Shown: in pieces, positions 35,332 through 43,574 of the stretch
How the letters are laid out: every line of letters begins with the position of its first letter
Numbering within the stretch: position 1 is the stretch's first letter
Origin: Streptomyces violascens
Lineage (GTDB): Bacteria; Actinomycetota; Actinomycetes; Streptomycetales; Streptomycetaceae
Length of the DNA: 64,000 nt
NCBI RefSeq assembly: GCF_014649955.1
Contig: NZ_BMUA01000014.1
Location: 62,001-126,000 of the forward strand
Direction of reading: 5' to 3'
The notes under the pieces: model-generated
Seen by the model: only the letters and a program-made list of their open reading frames with translations
Database searches by the model: none
What the model was told of the DNA's origin: nothing
Program-made: the position numbers and the translations under genes

Positions 35332-36843
35332 ATGACGGCAACGACAGCCGAGAATCCGACCACCCCCACCGGGCACCCGCAGCGCTGGCTGATCCTCGGC
35401 GTCATCTGCGTGGCCCAGCTGACGGTGCTGCTCGACAACACCGTCCTCAACGTAGCCATCCCCTCGCTCACCACCTCACTCGGCGCGTCCACCGCCGACA
35501 TCCAGTGGATGATCAACGCGTACTCGCTGGTCCAGTCGGGCCTGCTGCTCACCGCGGGCAGCGCGTCCGACCGCTACGGACGCAAGAAGATGCTCGCGGC
35601 GGGCCTCGCCCTCTTCGGCATCGGCTCGCTGGCCGCGGGCCTCGCGCAGAACTCCGGACAGCTCATCGCCGCCCGCGCGGGCATGGGCGTCGGCGGGGCG
35701 CTGCTCATGACCACCACCCTCGCCGTCGTCGTCCAGATCTTCGACAACGAGTCCCGGGTCAAGGCCATCGGCATCTGGGCCACCGTCAACTCGCTCGGCT
35801 TCGCCGCCGGGCCGCTGATCGGCGGGGTCATGCTCGACCACTTCTGGTGGGGCGCGATCTTCCTGGTCAACATCCCGGTCGCGGTGCTCGGCCTGGTCGC
35901 CGTCGTAGCCCTCGTACCGGAGTCGAAGAACCCTCAGGGCGACCGGCCCGACCTGCTCGGGGCGCTGCTCTCCACCATCGGGATGACCGGTGTCGTGTAC
36001 GCGATCATCTCCGGGCCCGGCCACGGCTGGCTCTCCGGCCATGTGCTGGCCTCGGCGGCCGTCGGCCTCGTGTTCCTCGCGGCGTTCGTACGCTGGGAGC
36101 TGTCCATCGAGCACCCGATGCTGGACATGCACTTCTTCCGGAACCAGAAGTTCATCGGCGCGGTCGCGGGCTCGATCCTGGTCGCGTTCGGCATGGGCGG
36201 CTCGCTGTTCCTGCTGACCCAGCACCTCCAGTTCGTGCTCGGATACGGCCCGTTGGAGGCGGGCGTGCGCACCGCGCCGCTCGCGCTCAGCGTCGTCGTG
36301 CTCAACATGTCGGGGGTCGGCGCGAAGCTGGTCACCAAGGTCGGCACGCCGCGTTCCATAGCCATCGGCATGACCGCGAACGCGGCGGGGCTCGCCTCGA
36401 TCGCGTTGCTCGGCGGGCACAGCTACGGGGGCACGCTGCTCGGCCTGGTCGTGATGGGCGCGGGCATCGCGCTCTCCATGCCGGCCATGGCCAACGCCAT
36501 CATGAGCGCGATCCCGCCGGAGAAGGCGGGCGTGGGCGCGGGCGTGAACGGCACCCTTGGCGAGTTCGGCAACGGGCTCGGCGTGGCGGTGCTCGGCGCG
36601 GTGCTGAACTCGCGGTTCGCGGCGCTGGTGCCGGTCGCGGCGGCTTCTCTGCCCGCCGCGCTCGCCGCCGCCCGCGACGACGCGGAACGGGGCCGGATCG
36701 CGGACGCGTTCGCCTCCGGCCTGGAGACCAGCCAGCTGGTCGGCGCGGTCGCGGTGCTCGCGGGCGGCCTGCTCGCGGCGGTCCTGCTGCACCGCGCGGA
36801 ACGAACCGCTCCCGCTCCCGCCGGGGCGGCTCCCGCCGCATAG
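35332..36843 (+). CDS. MFS drug efflux transporter, DHA2 (14-TM) family
   Basis: The 503-residue transporter has family motifs LLDNTVLNVAIPSLTTSL, ASDRYGRKKMLAAGLALF (motif A) and GPLIGGVMLDHFWWGAIFLVNIPV (motif C), and about 14 membrane segments. Such proteins export drugs or antibiotics by proton antiport. The start at 35332 follows a short leader with GGAGCCAGGGAG. The TetR gene follows after 110 bp on the same strand; the upstream inverted repeats suggest repression and induction by substrate. Confidence 0.93.
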   Translation: MTATTAENPTTPTGHPQRWLILGVICVAQLTVLLDNTVLNVAIPSLTTSLGASTADIQWMINAYSLVQSGLLLTAGSASDRYGRKKMLAAGLALFGIGSLAAGLAQNSGQLIAARAGMGVGGALLMTTTLAVVVQIFDNESRVKAIGIWATVNSLGFAAGPLIGGVMLDHFWWGAIFLVNIPVAVLGLVAVVALVPESKNPQGDRPDLLGALLSTIGMTGVVYAIISGPGHGWLSGHVLASAAVGLVFLAAFVRWELSIEHPMLDMHFFRNQKFIGAVAGSILVAFGMGGSLFLLTQHLQFVLGYGPLEAGVRTAPLALSVVVLNMSGVGAKLVTKVGTPRSIAIGMTANAAGLASIALLGGHSYGGTLLGLVVMGAGIALSMPAMANAIMSAIPPEKAGVGAGVNGTLGEFGNGLGVAVLGAVLNSRFAALVPVAAASLPAALAAARDDAERGRIADAFASGLETSQLVGAVAVLAGGLLAAVLLHRAERTAPAPAGAAPAA

Positions 36844-36953
36844 CATCGAGGGGGGTGAGATCCCCGAATTCCGGACATACCCCCCTGCGGGGCGTGGCCC
36901 TTACGGACAGGACCCTCAGGGGTCGGCAGGACCGAGGCCCGAGGAGGGCGGCG

Positions 36954-37739
36954 ATGGTGTCGGCGGCGGACCGTACGAAGGATGCGGCGCGTACCAGCGT
37001 GTGGCTCGGCAGCAAGGCGGGGAACCGGGTGCGGCGGGCGGACCCCGAGGCCGGTCAGCCCGCCCTCGACCGGGACCGGATCACCGCCGAGGCCGTACGG
37101 CTCCTCGACGCCGAGGGCGCCGTGAAGTTCTCCATGCGGCGCCTGGCAGGCGAGCTCGGGGTCACCGCGATGTCCCTTTACTGGTACGTCGACACCAAGG
37201 ACGACCTCCTCGAACTCGCCCTCGACTCGGTGTTCTCGGAGGTCGAGCTGCCCGACATGCAGGACGAGGCGGCCGACTGGCGCGACCAGCTCCGCTCGAT
37301 CGCCGTCGGCTACCGCGCGGTCTTCGTCCGGCACCCCTGGGCGTCCGCGCTGATCGGCCGCTACCTCAACATCGGGCCGCACGCGATGGCCTTCTCGCGC
37401 GCGGCCCTGCGCATCCTGGCCCGTACGGGGCTTCCGCCGCACGGGCAGATGGGCGGGCTCTCCGCGGTCTTCCAGTTCGTGTACGGGTTCGGCACGATCG
37501 AGGGCACGTTCGTGCAGCGGTGTGCGGATGCGGGGATCACGCAGGACGAGTACTTCGCCCAGGCGATGGGGGCGCTGACCGAACGGCCGGAGTACCGGGC
37601 GCAGTTCGAGGAGGCGGAGGAGCTCATGGCCGCGCGGGGCGGGGAGACGGTGGCGGAGATGCGACAGCGCGACTTCGACTTCGCGCTGTCGCTCCTGGTG
37701 GCGGGTATCGAGGCCCTGGCCACCCAGGATCCCGCCTGA
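36954..37739 (+). CDS. TetR/AcrR-family repressor with TetR_C domain
   Basis: The 261-residue regulator has an N-terminal HTH (ITAEAVRLLDAEGAVKFSMRRLAGELGVTAMSLYWYVDTKDDLL) and a C-terminal ligand domain of the tetracycline-repressor type (WRDQLRSIAVGYRAVFVRHPWA). A ~35-residue basic N-terminal extension precedes the HTH. GAGGAGG lies 6 nt before ATG 36954. It probably controls the MFS gene upstream via the half-sites at 35255-35315. Confidence 0.92.
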   Translation: MVSAADRTKDAARTSVWLGSKAGNRVRRADPEAGQPALDRDRITAEAVRLLDAEGAVKFSMRRLAGELGVTAMSLYWYVDTKDDLLELALDSVFSEVELPDMQDEAADWRDQLRSIAVGYRAVFVRHPWASALIGRYLNIGPHAMAFSRAALRILARTGLPPHGQMGGLSAVFQFVYGFGTIEGTFVQRCADAGITQDEYFAQAMGALTERPEYRAQFEEAEELMAARGGETVAEMRQRDFDFALSLLVAGIEALATQDPA

Positions 37740-37771
37740 CCCCTGGGGCTCCGCCCCGGACCCCCCTGAAA

Positions 37772-37885
37772 TGCTCGGTGCGGGCCGGCATGCACGCTGC
37801 TAGGGGCGCGGGGAACTGCGCGAGCACCACGTACGGCCCGCGGCCGAAGGCGGGTTCAGGGGCGCGGGGAACTGCGCGACCAGCC
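37772..37885. repeat. ~114-bp intergenic repeat, left arm of an inverted pair
   Basis: Contains two copies of AGGGGCGCGGGGAACTGCGC (37802 and 37858) around a CGGCCCGCGGCCGAAGG segment. Its reverse complement matches 42131-42244 over the whole length with few differences by eye. The pair brackets the YceI-MFS-MarR operon. Confidence 0.8.
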
Positions 37886-37944
37886 CCCACCGGCCCGCAG
37901 CCGAAAGGCACCCCCCACCCGCCAGGGTGAGACGCGCGGCAGGG

Positions 37945-38763
37945 TCAGACGCTCGGCAGGGTCGCACCCTGTACGGTCTGGATGTCCAGTTCGACCCGCA
38001 GCGTCGTGCCGATCGCCGAGATCCCCGCCTGCACAACCTGGTTGTAATTCATCGCGAAGTCCTCGCGCCGAAGCTCCGCCGTCGCCCGGTAGGCGGCCCG
38101 CACCCCGCCCCACGGGTCCGGCCCCGTACCCAGGTACGTGAGGTCGAGGTCGACCTCGCGGAGCACTCCGTGCAGGGACAGAGAACCCCGTACCGTCCAG
38201 CGGTCCGGCCCCGCCGGGACCAGGTCCGTGCTGCGGTACGTGATCTCCGGGAAGCGCTCGACGTCCAGGAAGTCGGGGGATTTCAGGTGCCCGTCGCGCA
38301 TCGCGTTGCCCGTGTCGATGGACGCCGCCCCGATGACCGCCTCGACCCGGGACTTCTCCAGGTCCTCCGCGATCTCGATCCGCCCGCCGAACTCCCCGAA
38401 CCGCCCGTGCACACTGGAGATCCCCAGGTGCTGGGCGACCGCGCCGACCGACGAGTGCGCCGGGTCGATCGTCCAGGGGCCCGGCGGCGGAAGCTCCACG
38501 CCGCCCTGGCGGGCCAGCACCACCGTGCCGACCGCGGCCCGGCCGCTCGCCGTGACCAGCGCGGTCGAGGCGGCGGGCGCGTACCCGACGGCCGTCACGA
38601 TCACCGTGTACGGGCCCGGCGCGAGCGCCACGTCCGCCGCGACCGAGCCGTCCTCCGCCGCCGAGGCGCGCAGCACCTGCGTGCCGGTCATGTCGGTCAT
38701 CGTCACCACGGCGTGCGAAACCGCCCAGCCGTCGCGCGTCCGTACCTGTGCCCGCAGTCCCAT
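37945..38763 (-). CDS. YceI-family protein with N-terminal carboxypeptidase-regulatory-like domain
   Basis: The 272-residue product has a beta-sandwich domain at ~1-90 (VRTRDGWAVSHAVVTMTDMTG, GPYTVIVTAVGYAPAAST) followed by a YceI lipocalin-like domain (GPWTIDPAHSSVGAVAQHLGISSVHGRFGEF, SPDFLDVERFPEITYRS). YceI proteins bind polyisoprenoid or amphiphilic ligands. There is no signal peptide. The N-terminal domain is the same type as the three repeats on the neighbouring transporter. AGGAGAG precedes ATG 38763. Last gene of the MarR-MFS-YceI unit. Confidence 0.88.
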   Translation of the reverse strand: MGLRAQVRTRDGWAVSHAVVTMTDMTGTQVLRASAAEDGSVAADVALAPGPYTVIVTAVGYAPAASTALVTASGRAAVGTVVLARQGGVELPPPGPWTIDPAHSSVGAVAQHLGISSVHGRFGEFGGRIEIAEDLEKSRVEAVIGAASIDTGNAMRDGHLKSPDFLDVERFPEITYRSTDLVPAGPDRWTVRGSLSLHGVLREVDLDLTYLGTGPDPWGGVRAAYRATAELRREDFAMNYNQVVQAGISAIGTTLRVELDIQTVQGATLPSV

Positions 38764-38931
38764 CCCGTTTTCTCTCCTCAAGTACAAAAGGCCAAGTGCA
38801 AAAGGCCGGGCCCCGGGGGCGGGGCGGCCGGCCGTCCCCTGCCCGCCGCCCCTTCCCCGGGGCCCATTTCCGCGCCGGGTACGAACGCCGCCTCCGCTCG
38901 AAGCGACACACCGCACCCGGGGGTCTGTGAA

Positions 38932-41406
38932 CTACTCGCCCGGGTGGGCGAGTTCGATGTCGTGACCGTCCACGCCGCGGCCGGTCACGGTCAGCGAGCC
39001 GGCCACCGGCGGGTAGCCGGTCGCGATCAGCGTGTACTCGCCGGAGTTCAGGTCGGCGAAGGCGTACGCGCCGTCGTCGCCCGTCGTCGCGCCGGCGACC
39101 ACGTTGCCCGCCGCGTCCAGCAGCGTGACCCGAGCATCCGCCAGCGGACGCCGGTCGCCGCCGCCCCGGATCGTGCCCTGGACCAGCGCGCCGGCCTGGA
39201 GCGCGGCCTCGATACGGGTCACGCCGTACCCCGCGATCTCCACCGGCAGCGCCAGCGGGCGAAACCCGTCCGCGTTGACCGCCACCGTGACCTGGCCCGG
39301 AACCAGCTCACCGAAGGTGAACTCGCCCGCCGCGCCCGACTTGCCGGTGGCAAGCAGATCCCCGCGCACATCGGTCACGATCACCATCGCGCCCTCGACG
39401 GGCGCCCCGGTCTCGGCCGCCTTCACCGCACCCGTGAGGCCACTCGTGCCGGACAGGAGGATGTCGTACGCCAGCGCCTCGGTGCCCACGACCACGGTCG
39501 AGGCCTGCGGCTGGAAGCCGTCGGCGGCCGCGATCAGGACGTACGAACCGGCGCCCGGCGCGGCGAGCAGGTACCCGCCGTCGGGCCCCGCCACCGCGCG
39601 GCCGAGCTGGCTGCCGCCGAGCGAGATCAGCGTGACGGCGGCGGAGGCGACGGGCGCCCCCTCGGCCGCCCGGACCGTACCGCGCACGGGAATGCCGTCG
39701 AGCGGGCGTTCCGTAACAGGAGCCTCAACTGACGTCGTCTGGGCGGGAATTGACGCCGCAGCCGGGGCGGCGGCGGGCGCCTGCCCGGACTCGGACCCGG
39801 ACTCGGCCTCGGACTTGGCCGCGCCGACCGCCGTACGCAGCGGAATCTCCTTGATGAACAGGGTGATCAGGAACGCGAGCAGCGCGCACGGCGCCGCGTA
39901 CAGGAACACATCGCCGACGCCGTGCCCGTACGCGCTCTCGATGACGGTGCGGATCGGCGCGGGCAGCGTGGCCAGGTCCGGGATGGTGCCGGAGCCGCCG
40001 CCGCTCTTCGCCGCCGCGGCGCCCTGGGGGCCGAGCGCGGTGAGGCCGTCGGTGACGTAGTGGGTGACCCGGTTGGCCATGACCGCGCCGAGTGCCGAGA
40101 CGCCGACCGCACCGCCGAGGGAGCGGAAGAAGACGACGACGGAGGAGGCCGAGCCGAGGTCGGCGGGGGAGACCTGGTTCTGGGTGCAGAGCACCAGGTT
40201 CTGCATCATCATGCCGATGCCGAGGCCCATCAGCGCCATGTAGATCGCAAGGTGCCAGTACGGGGTGTCGTAGCGCATCGTGCCGAGCAGACCGAGGCCC
40301 GCGGTCACCAGCACACCGCCGCTGACCAGCCAGGCCTTCCACTTGCCGGTCTTGGTGATGACCTGTCCGGAGACGGTGGACGCGATGAAGAGTCCGCCGA
40401 TCATCGGGATCGTCATGACGCCGGACATCGTCGGCGTCTTGCCGCGCGCCAGCTGGAAGTACTGGGAGAAGAAGACCGTGCCGGCGAACATCGCGACACC
40501 CACGAAGAGCGAGGCGAGCGAGGCGAGGGTGATGGTGCGGTTGCGGAAGAGGCGCAGCGGGATGATCGGCTCGCTGGCCCTCGACTCGGCGAACACGAAC
40601 AGCGCGCCAAGGACGATCGAGCCGCCGACCATGGCGTACGTCTGCCACGAGATCCAGTCGTACTTGTTGCCCGCGAAGGTCACCCAGACCAGGAGCAGCG
40701 AGACCGCGGCACTGATCAGGAAGGCGCCGGTCCAGTCGACCTTGACGTCCCGCTTCACGACGGGGAGCTTCAGGGTCTTCTGCAGGACGATGAGCGCGAT
40801 GATCGCGAACGGCACACCGACGTAGAAGCACCAGCGCCAGCCGAGCCAGTCGGTGTCGGTGATCAGGCCGCCGAGCAGCGGTCCGCCGACCGTCGCAACC
40901 GCGAACGTGGCGCCGAGGTAGCCGCTGTAACGGCCGCGCTCCCGCGGCGAGATCATGGCGGCCATGATGATCTGGGCGAGCGCGGAGAGCCCGCCGACGC
41001 CGATGCCCTGGACGACCCGGCAGGCGATGAGCATGCCCGAGCTCTGGGACAGACCGGCCACGATCGAGCCGGACACGTAGATGACCAGGGCTATCTGAAC
41101 CAGCAGCTTCTTGCTGAACAGGTCGGACAGCTTGCCCCAGAGCGGGGTGGTCGCGGTCATCGCAAGGAGCGAGGCCGTCACGACCCAGGTGTACGCGGAC
41201 TGGCCGCCGCCCAGGTCGCTGATGATGTGCGGCAGGGCGTTGGAGACGATCGTCGAGGACAGAATGGCGACGAACATGCCGAGCAGCAGCCCGGACAGCG
41301 CCTCCATGATCTGCCGGTGAGTCATCGGCGCGCCGTCACCGGCGGGTGCGTGCCCGCCGTGCCTGGCGTGGCCGCCCCGCACACCGGCTGGTGTGGTCGT
41401 AGCCAT
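38932..41406 (-). CDS. DHA2 MFS transporter with three C-terminal carboxypeptidase-regulatory-like repeats
   Basis: The 824-residue product has a 14-TM EmrB/QacA-type exporter (~30-555; LSSTIVSNALPHIISDLGG, GKLSDLFSKKLLVQIALV, GPLLGGLITDTDWLGWRWCFY). A ~265-residue soluble tail follows with three tandem beta-sandwich repeats (GTVRAAEGAPVASAAVTLIS, GAVKAAETGAPVEGAMVIVT, GTIRGGGDRRPLADARVTLL), each ending in a GxYxLxAxADG-like strand. The fused tail is unusual for MFS. MarR is encoded directly upstream (66-bp gap). The transporter probably exports a toxic compound sensed by the MarR protein. Confidence 0.92.
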   Translation of the reverse strand: MATTTPAGVRGGHARHGGHAPAGDGAPMTHRQIMEALSGLLLGMFVAILSSTIVSNALPHIISDLGGGQSAYTWVVTASLLAMTATTPLWGKLSDLFSKKLLVQIALVIYVSGSIVAGLSQSSGMLIACRVVQGIGVGGLSALAQIIMAAMISPRERGRYSGYLGATFAVATVGGPLLGGLITDTDWLGWRWCFYVGVPFAIIALIVLQKTLKLPVVKRDVKVDWTGAFLISAAVSLLLVWVTFAGNKYDWISWQTYAMVGGSIVLGALFVFAESRASEPIIPLRLFRNRTITLASLASLFVGVAMFAGTVFFSQYFQLARGKTPTMSGVMTIPMIGGLFIASTVSGQVITKTGKWKAWLVSGGVLVTAGLGLLGTMRYDTPYWHLAIYMALMGLGIGMMMQNLVLCTQNQVSPADLGSASSVVVFFRSLGGAVGVSALGAVMANRVTHYVTDGLTALGPQGAAAAKSGGGSGTIPDLATLPAPIRTVIESAYGHGVGDVFLYAAPCALLAFLITLFIKEIPLRTAVGAAKSEAESGSESGQAPAAAPAAASIPAQTTSVEAPVTERPLDGIPVRGTVRAAEGAPVASAAVTLISLGGSQLGRAVAGPDGGYLLAAPGAGSYVLIAAADGFQPQASTVVVGTEALAYDILLSGTSGLTGAVKAAETGAPVEGAMVIVTDVRGDLLATGKSGAAGEFTFGELVPGQVTVAVNADGFRPLALPVEIAGYGVTRIEAALQAGALVQGTIRGGGDRRPLADARVTLLDAAGNVVAGATTGDDGAYAFADLNSGEYTLIATGYPPVAGSLTVTGRGVDGHDIELAHPGE

Positions 41407-41472
41407 GAAGTTCCTTGTCTTGTACGTCTGTTGGGCAGGTGTACGGGTGTGGTGCTGATGGTTCTGGTGGTG

Positions 41473-41961
41473 CTAAGCGGGTGTGCGGGACTCTGGGGCC
41501 CGAAGCGGCTCAGGTGCCCGGACGTGGGGCGCCCGGCAGTCCCCGAAGGAGTCGCGCAGGCGGGCCAGCATCGTGTTGAGCTGCCCGACCTCGTCGTCGG
41601 TCCAGTCCTTGAGGGTGTGCGCGAACATCTCCGTGGTGCGCAGCCCGAGATCGTCGATCATGACCTGGCCGGCGGGGGTGAGCCGCAGGATCCGCGAGCG
41701 CTTGTCGGCGGGGTCGGCGGACCGCTCGATCCAGCCGCGCTGCGCGACGTGCGCGACATGACGGCTCGTCACCGACATGTCCACAGCGAGGAGTTCGGCG
41801 AGTCGGCTGATCCGCATCTCGCCGTGCCGCTCCAGGAGGGTGAGTACGGCGGCGGACCCGCCCGGGCACTCGGGCGGCAGGATCCGCGCGAGCCCGCGCT
41901 TGACGGCCCCGATGGCGCTGAGCTGCCGGGCCAGCTCCTCGTAAAGGCTCTGTGCGGCCAT
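41473..41961 (-). CDS. MarR-family transcriptional regulator
   Basis: The 162-residue winged-helix regulator has LAELLAVDMSVTSRHVAHVAQRGWIERSAD for HTH and wing and DKRSRILRLTPAGQVMIDD. GGGAGG lies 7 nt before ATG 41961; a longer frame to 42060 would run through the operators. It heads the MarR-MFS-YceI operon. Two symmetric sites overlap its promoter (41985-42025), so it is likely an autorepressor released by a transporter substrate. Confidence 0.93.
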   Translation of the reverse strand: MAAQSLYEELARQLSAIGAVKRGLARILPPECPGGSAAVLTLLERHGEMRISRLAELLAVDMSVTSRHVAHVAQRGWIERSADPADKRSRILRLTPAGQVMIDDLGLRTTEMFAHTLKDWTDDEVGQLNTMLARLRDSFGDCRAPHVRAPEPLRAPESRTPA

Positions 41962-41984
41962 GGACGACACCTCCCGACATCTTG

Positions 41985-42025
41985 TTGCTTCGGGCAACCA
42001 TAAGATTGTTGGTTGCCGAAGGCAA
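41985..42025 (-). promoter_or_regulatory. marR promoter with two overlapping MarR operators
   Basis: On the minus strand, TTGCCT (42025-42020) and TATGGT (42002-41997) are separated by exactly 17 bp. A palindrome TTGCC-GAA-GGCAA (42013-42025) covers the -35 box, and a second, TTGC-TTCG-GGCAA (41985-41997), covers the start-site side. The two are also inverted with respect to each other. Confidence 0.75.
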
Positions 42026-42130
42026 ACGAAATCCCCTCCAGGTCGGCAAAGGGTGAGCAAAGCCTTTGCATGCGGAAAGTTAAGTTGCAGGTGGGGGGTG
42101 GTGCGGGGTGCTCGGGCGCGGCTCGCATGC

Positions 42131-42244
42131 GGCTTGGTCGCGCGGTTCCTGCGCCCCTCAACCTGCCTTCGGCCGCGGGCCGTGCGTGGTGCTCGCGCAG
42201 TTCCCCGCGCCCCTGGCTGCGTCCATGCCGGCCCGCACCGAGCA
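42131..42244. repeat. ~114-bp intergenic repeat, right arm of an inverted pair
   Basis: Reverse-complement partner of 37772-37885. It reads GGTCGCGCGGTTCC, then CCTTCGGCCGCGGGCCG, then CTCGCGCAGTTCCCCGCGCC. Confidence 0.8.
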
Positions 42245-42254
42245 CCTTCAGCCC

Positions 42255-42334
42255 GTCATGGGGGTCCCCCTGGCCTCAAGGCCTTGGGGGAATTTGAGGA
42301 CGAGCATCCTCATAGGTGCGAACGGGGCCGGGGC
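42255..42334 (+). repeat. Composite intergenic repeat, right copy
   Basis: GTCAT, the GGGGGTCCCCC...CTTGGGGGAA palindrome (42260-42292), TTTGAGGACGAGC and a GGGCGGGGCCC hairpin. Direct copy of 34986-35076. With 42131-42244 it fills most of the 415-bp gap before the small membrane protein. Confidence 0.7.
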
Positions 42335-42439
42335 GGGGCCCCGGGAAACCCGGCTTCCTATCCCAATTCCAGCCCCCGGAGGGGTTCGCGCGGGGGCGGG
42401 GGTTGGGCCGGACCCCCATCTTCGCTAGGGTCCTGCCCC

Positions 42440-42661
42440 ATGGCACACAACCCCCACGCGCCCCAGGGTCCCGAGGGCAACTACGACCCGGCGGGCTCCA
42501 CGCAGATGTTCCGCGCCTTCGTCGACGAGGGCGCCCCGCAGGGCCGCCAGGCGGCGGCAACCCCGGCGGCGGCTCCGGCAGGCCCGCGCGTCGGCCTGAT
42601 CGTCGGAGTGGTCGCGGTGATCGTCGTCCTCGCGGCGGTGGCCTGGCTGGCGCTGGGCTAG
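42440..42661 (+). CDS. Small single-pass membrane protein
   Basis: The 73-residue product has a hydrophilic N-terminus (MAHNPHAPQGPEGNYDPAG, STQMFRAFVDEG) and a C-terminal membrane segment (VGLIVGVVAVIVVLAAVAWLAL). The tail-anchored layout and sharply bounded coding sequence look real and typical of conserved Streptomyces small proteins. The function is unknown. It is convergent with the lipoprotein gene. Confidence 0.72.
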   Translation: MAHNPHAPQGPEGNYDPAGSTQMFRAFVDEGAPQGRQAAATPAAAPAGPRVGLIVGVVAVIVVLAAVAWLALG

Positions 42662-42750
42662 ACAAGCCCAGCCCCTTGCGGCGCCTTGGCCGGGGCGGGC
42701 CAAATCCAGCCTATCCGGCCTGCGCGAGGCGGGTGGGGAATCCGAACCCC

Positions 42751-43515
42751 CTACCCCCAACTGGCCGTAACCGACCGCGTCTCCACATGCATCCCCAGCG
42801 GCACCCGCCACGCCTCCACACATACCCCGTACGTATGTGAGACCACCCCACCCGCCGGGATCGGCAGCGGCAGAGCCTGGCTGGAGGTAATGGTCGCCCA
42901 GTCCACCCCGAGCATCCCGATAACGTGCGTCGCAAATACGACGCTGCCCGACTTCACCGCCGTACCCCCGCTGTTGCGGAACGGGACGGTGACCTTCTCG
43001 CACCACCGGTGATCCCCCGCCGAACGGCTGGGCGCCCCGAGGCTGAGCACCGCGGGCCCGGCGGGCTCGGCGGAGCCGGAGGGCGTACCGGACGGGGAGG
43101 CAGGAGTACCCGGGGCTGTGGGCGTGCCCGATGAGCCGCCCGAGCCCGAACGCCCGGGTGTTGACGGCGACTTGGCGGGATCCGGAACCACCGGTGTCGC
43201 AGGCGTCCGCCCGGCCGGGGCACCGGACCGCGGCGGCGTCGAAGGCGTACCAGTGCCGGGATCACTACCGGGGCTCGCACCAGGACCCGAACCCGCCGGC
43301 CCGGACGGTCCCGGCGCGGACGAACCGTCCAGCGGGACCAGCTGGACCCCGTCCCGCGGCGGCACCGCGTGATCCGGGGCCGAGGAGCCGGGACCCGCGG
43401 CCCCGACCGCCACGTACCCGGCCCGCTCCCCGCCGCCGGCGCAGGCGGCGAGGGTGCCGCCCAGGCCCAGTACCACCACCGCCGAGACACCGATCAGCGC
43501 AGCACGTCGTCGCAT
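42751..43515 (-). CDS. Secreted lipoprotein with Pro/Ser/Gly linker
   Basis: The 254-residue product has a lipobox signal (VVVLGLGGTLAAC, Cys25 lipidated). A ~110-residue low-complexity Pro/Ser/Gly/Thr linker probably spans the cell wall. A compact C-terminal domain (~165-254) has two cysteines (HRWCEKVTVPF, YGVCVEAWR) and predicted beta strands. I do not recognise the domain. It lies just downstream of sigN on the same strand. Confidence 0.8.
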   Translation of the reverse strand: MRRRAALIGVSAVVVLGLGGTLAACAGGGERAGYVAVGAAGPGSSAPDHAVPPRDGVQLVPLDGSSAPGPSGPAGSGPGASPGSDPGTGTPSTPPRSGAPAGRTPATPVVPDPAKSPSTPGRSGSGGSSGTPTAPGTPASPSGTPSGSAEPAGPAVLSLGAPSRSAGDHRWCEKVTVPFRNSGGTAVKSGSVVFATHVIGMLGVDWATITSSQALPLPIPAGGVVSHTYGVCVEAWRVPLGMHVETRSVTASWG

Positions 43516-43574
43516 CGCGCCAGTGTGTCTGACGGAGCGTCAATTAACCAGGGGGGAACGGGAGTCGGGGAGGG

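Noticed and set aside
42032..42060. Longer MarR start at 42060
   Set aside because: The extension would place coding sequence over the promoter and both operators; ATG 41961 has a proper ribosome site.
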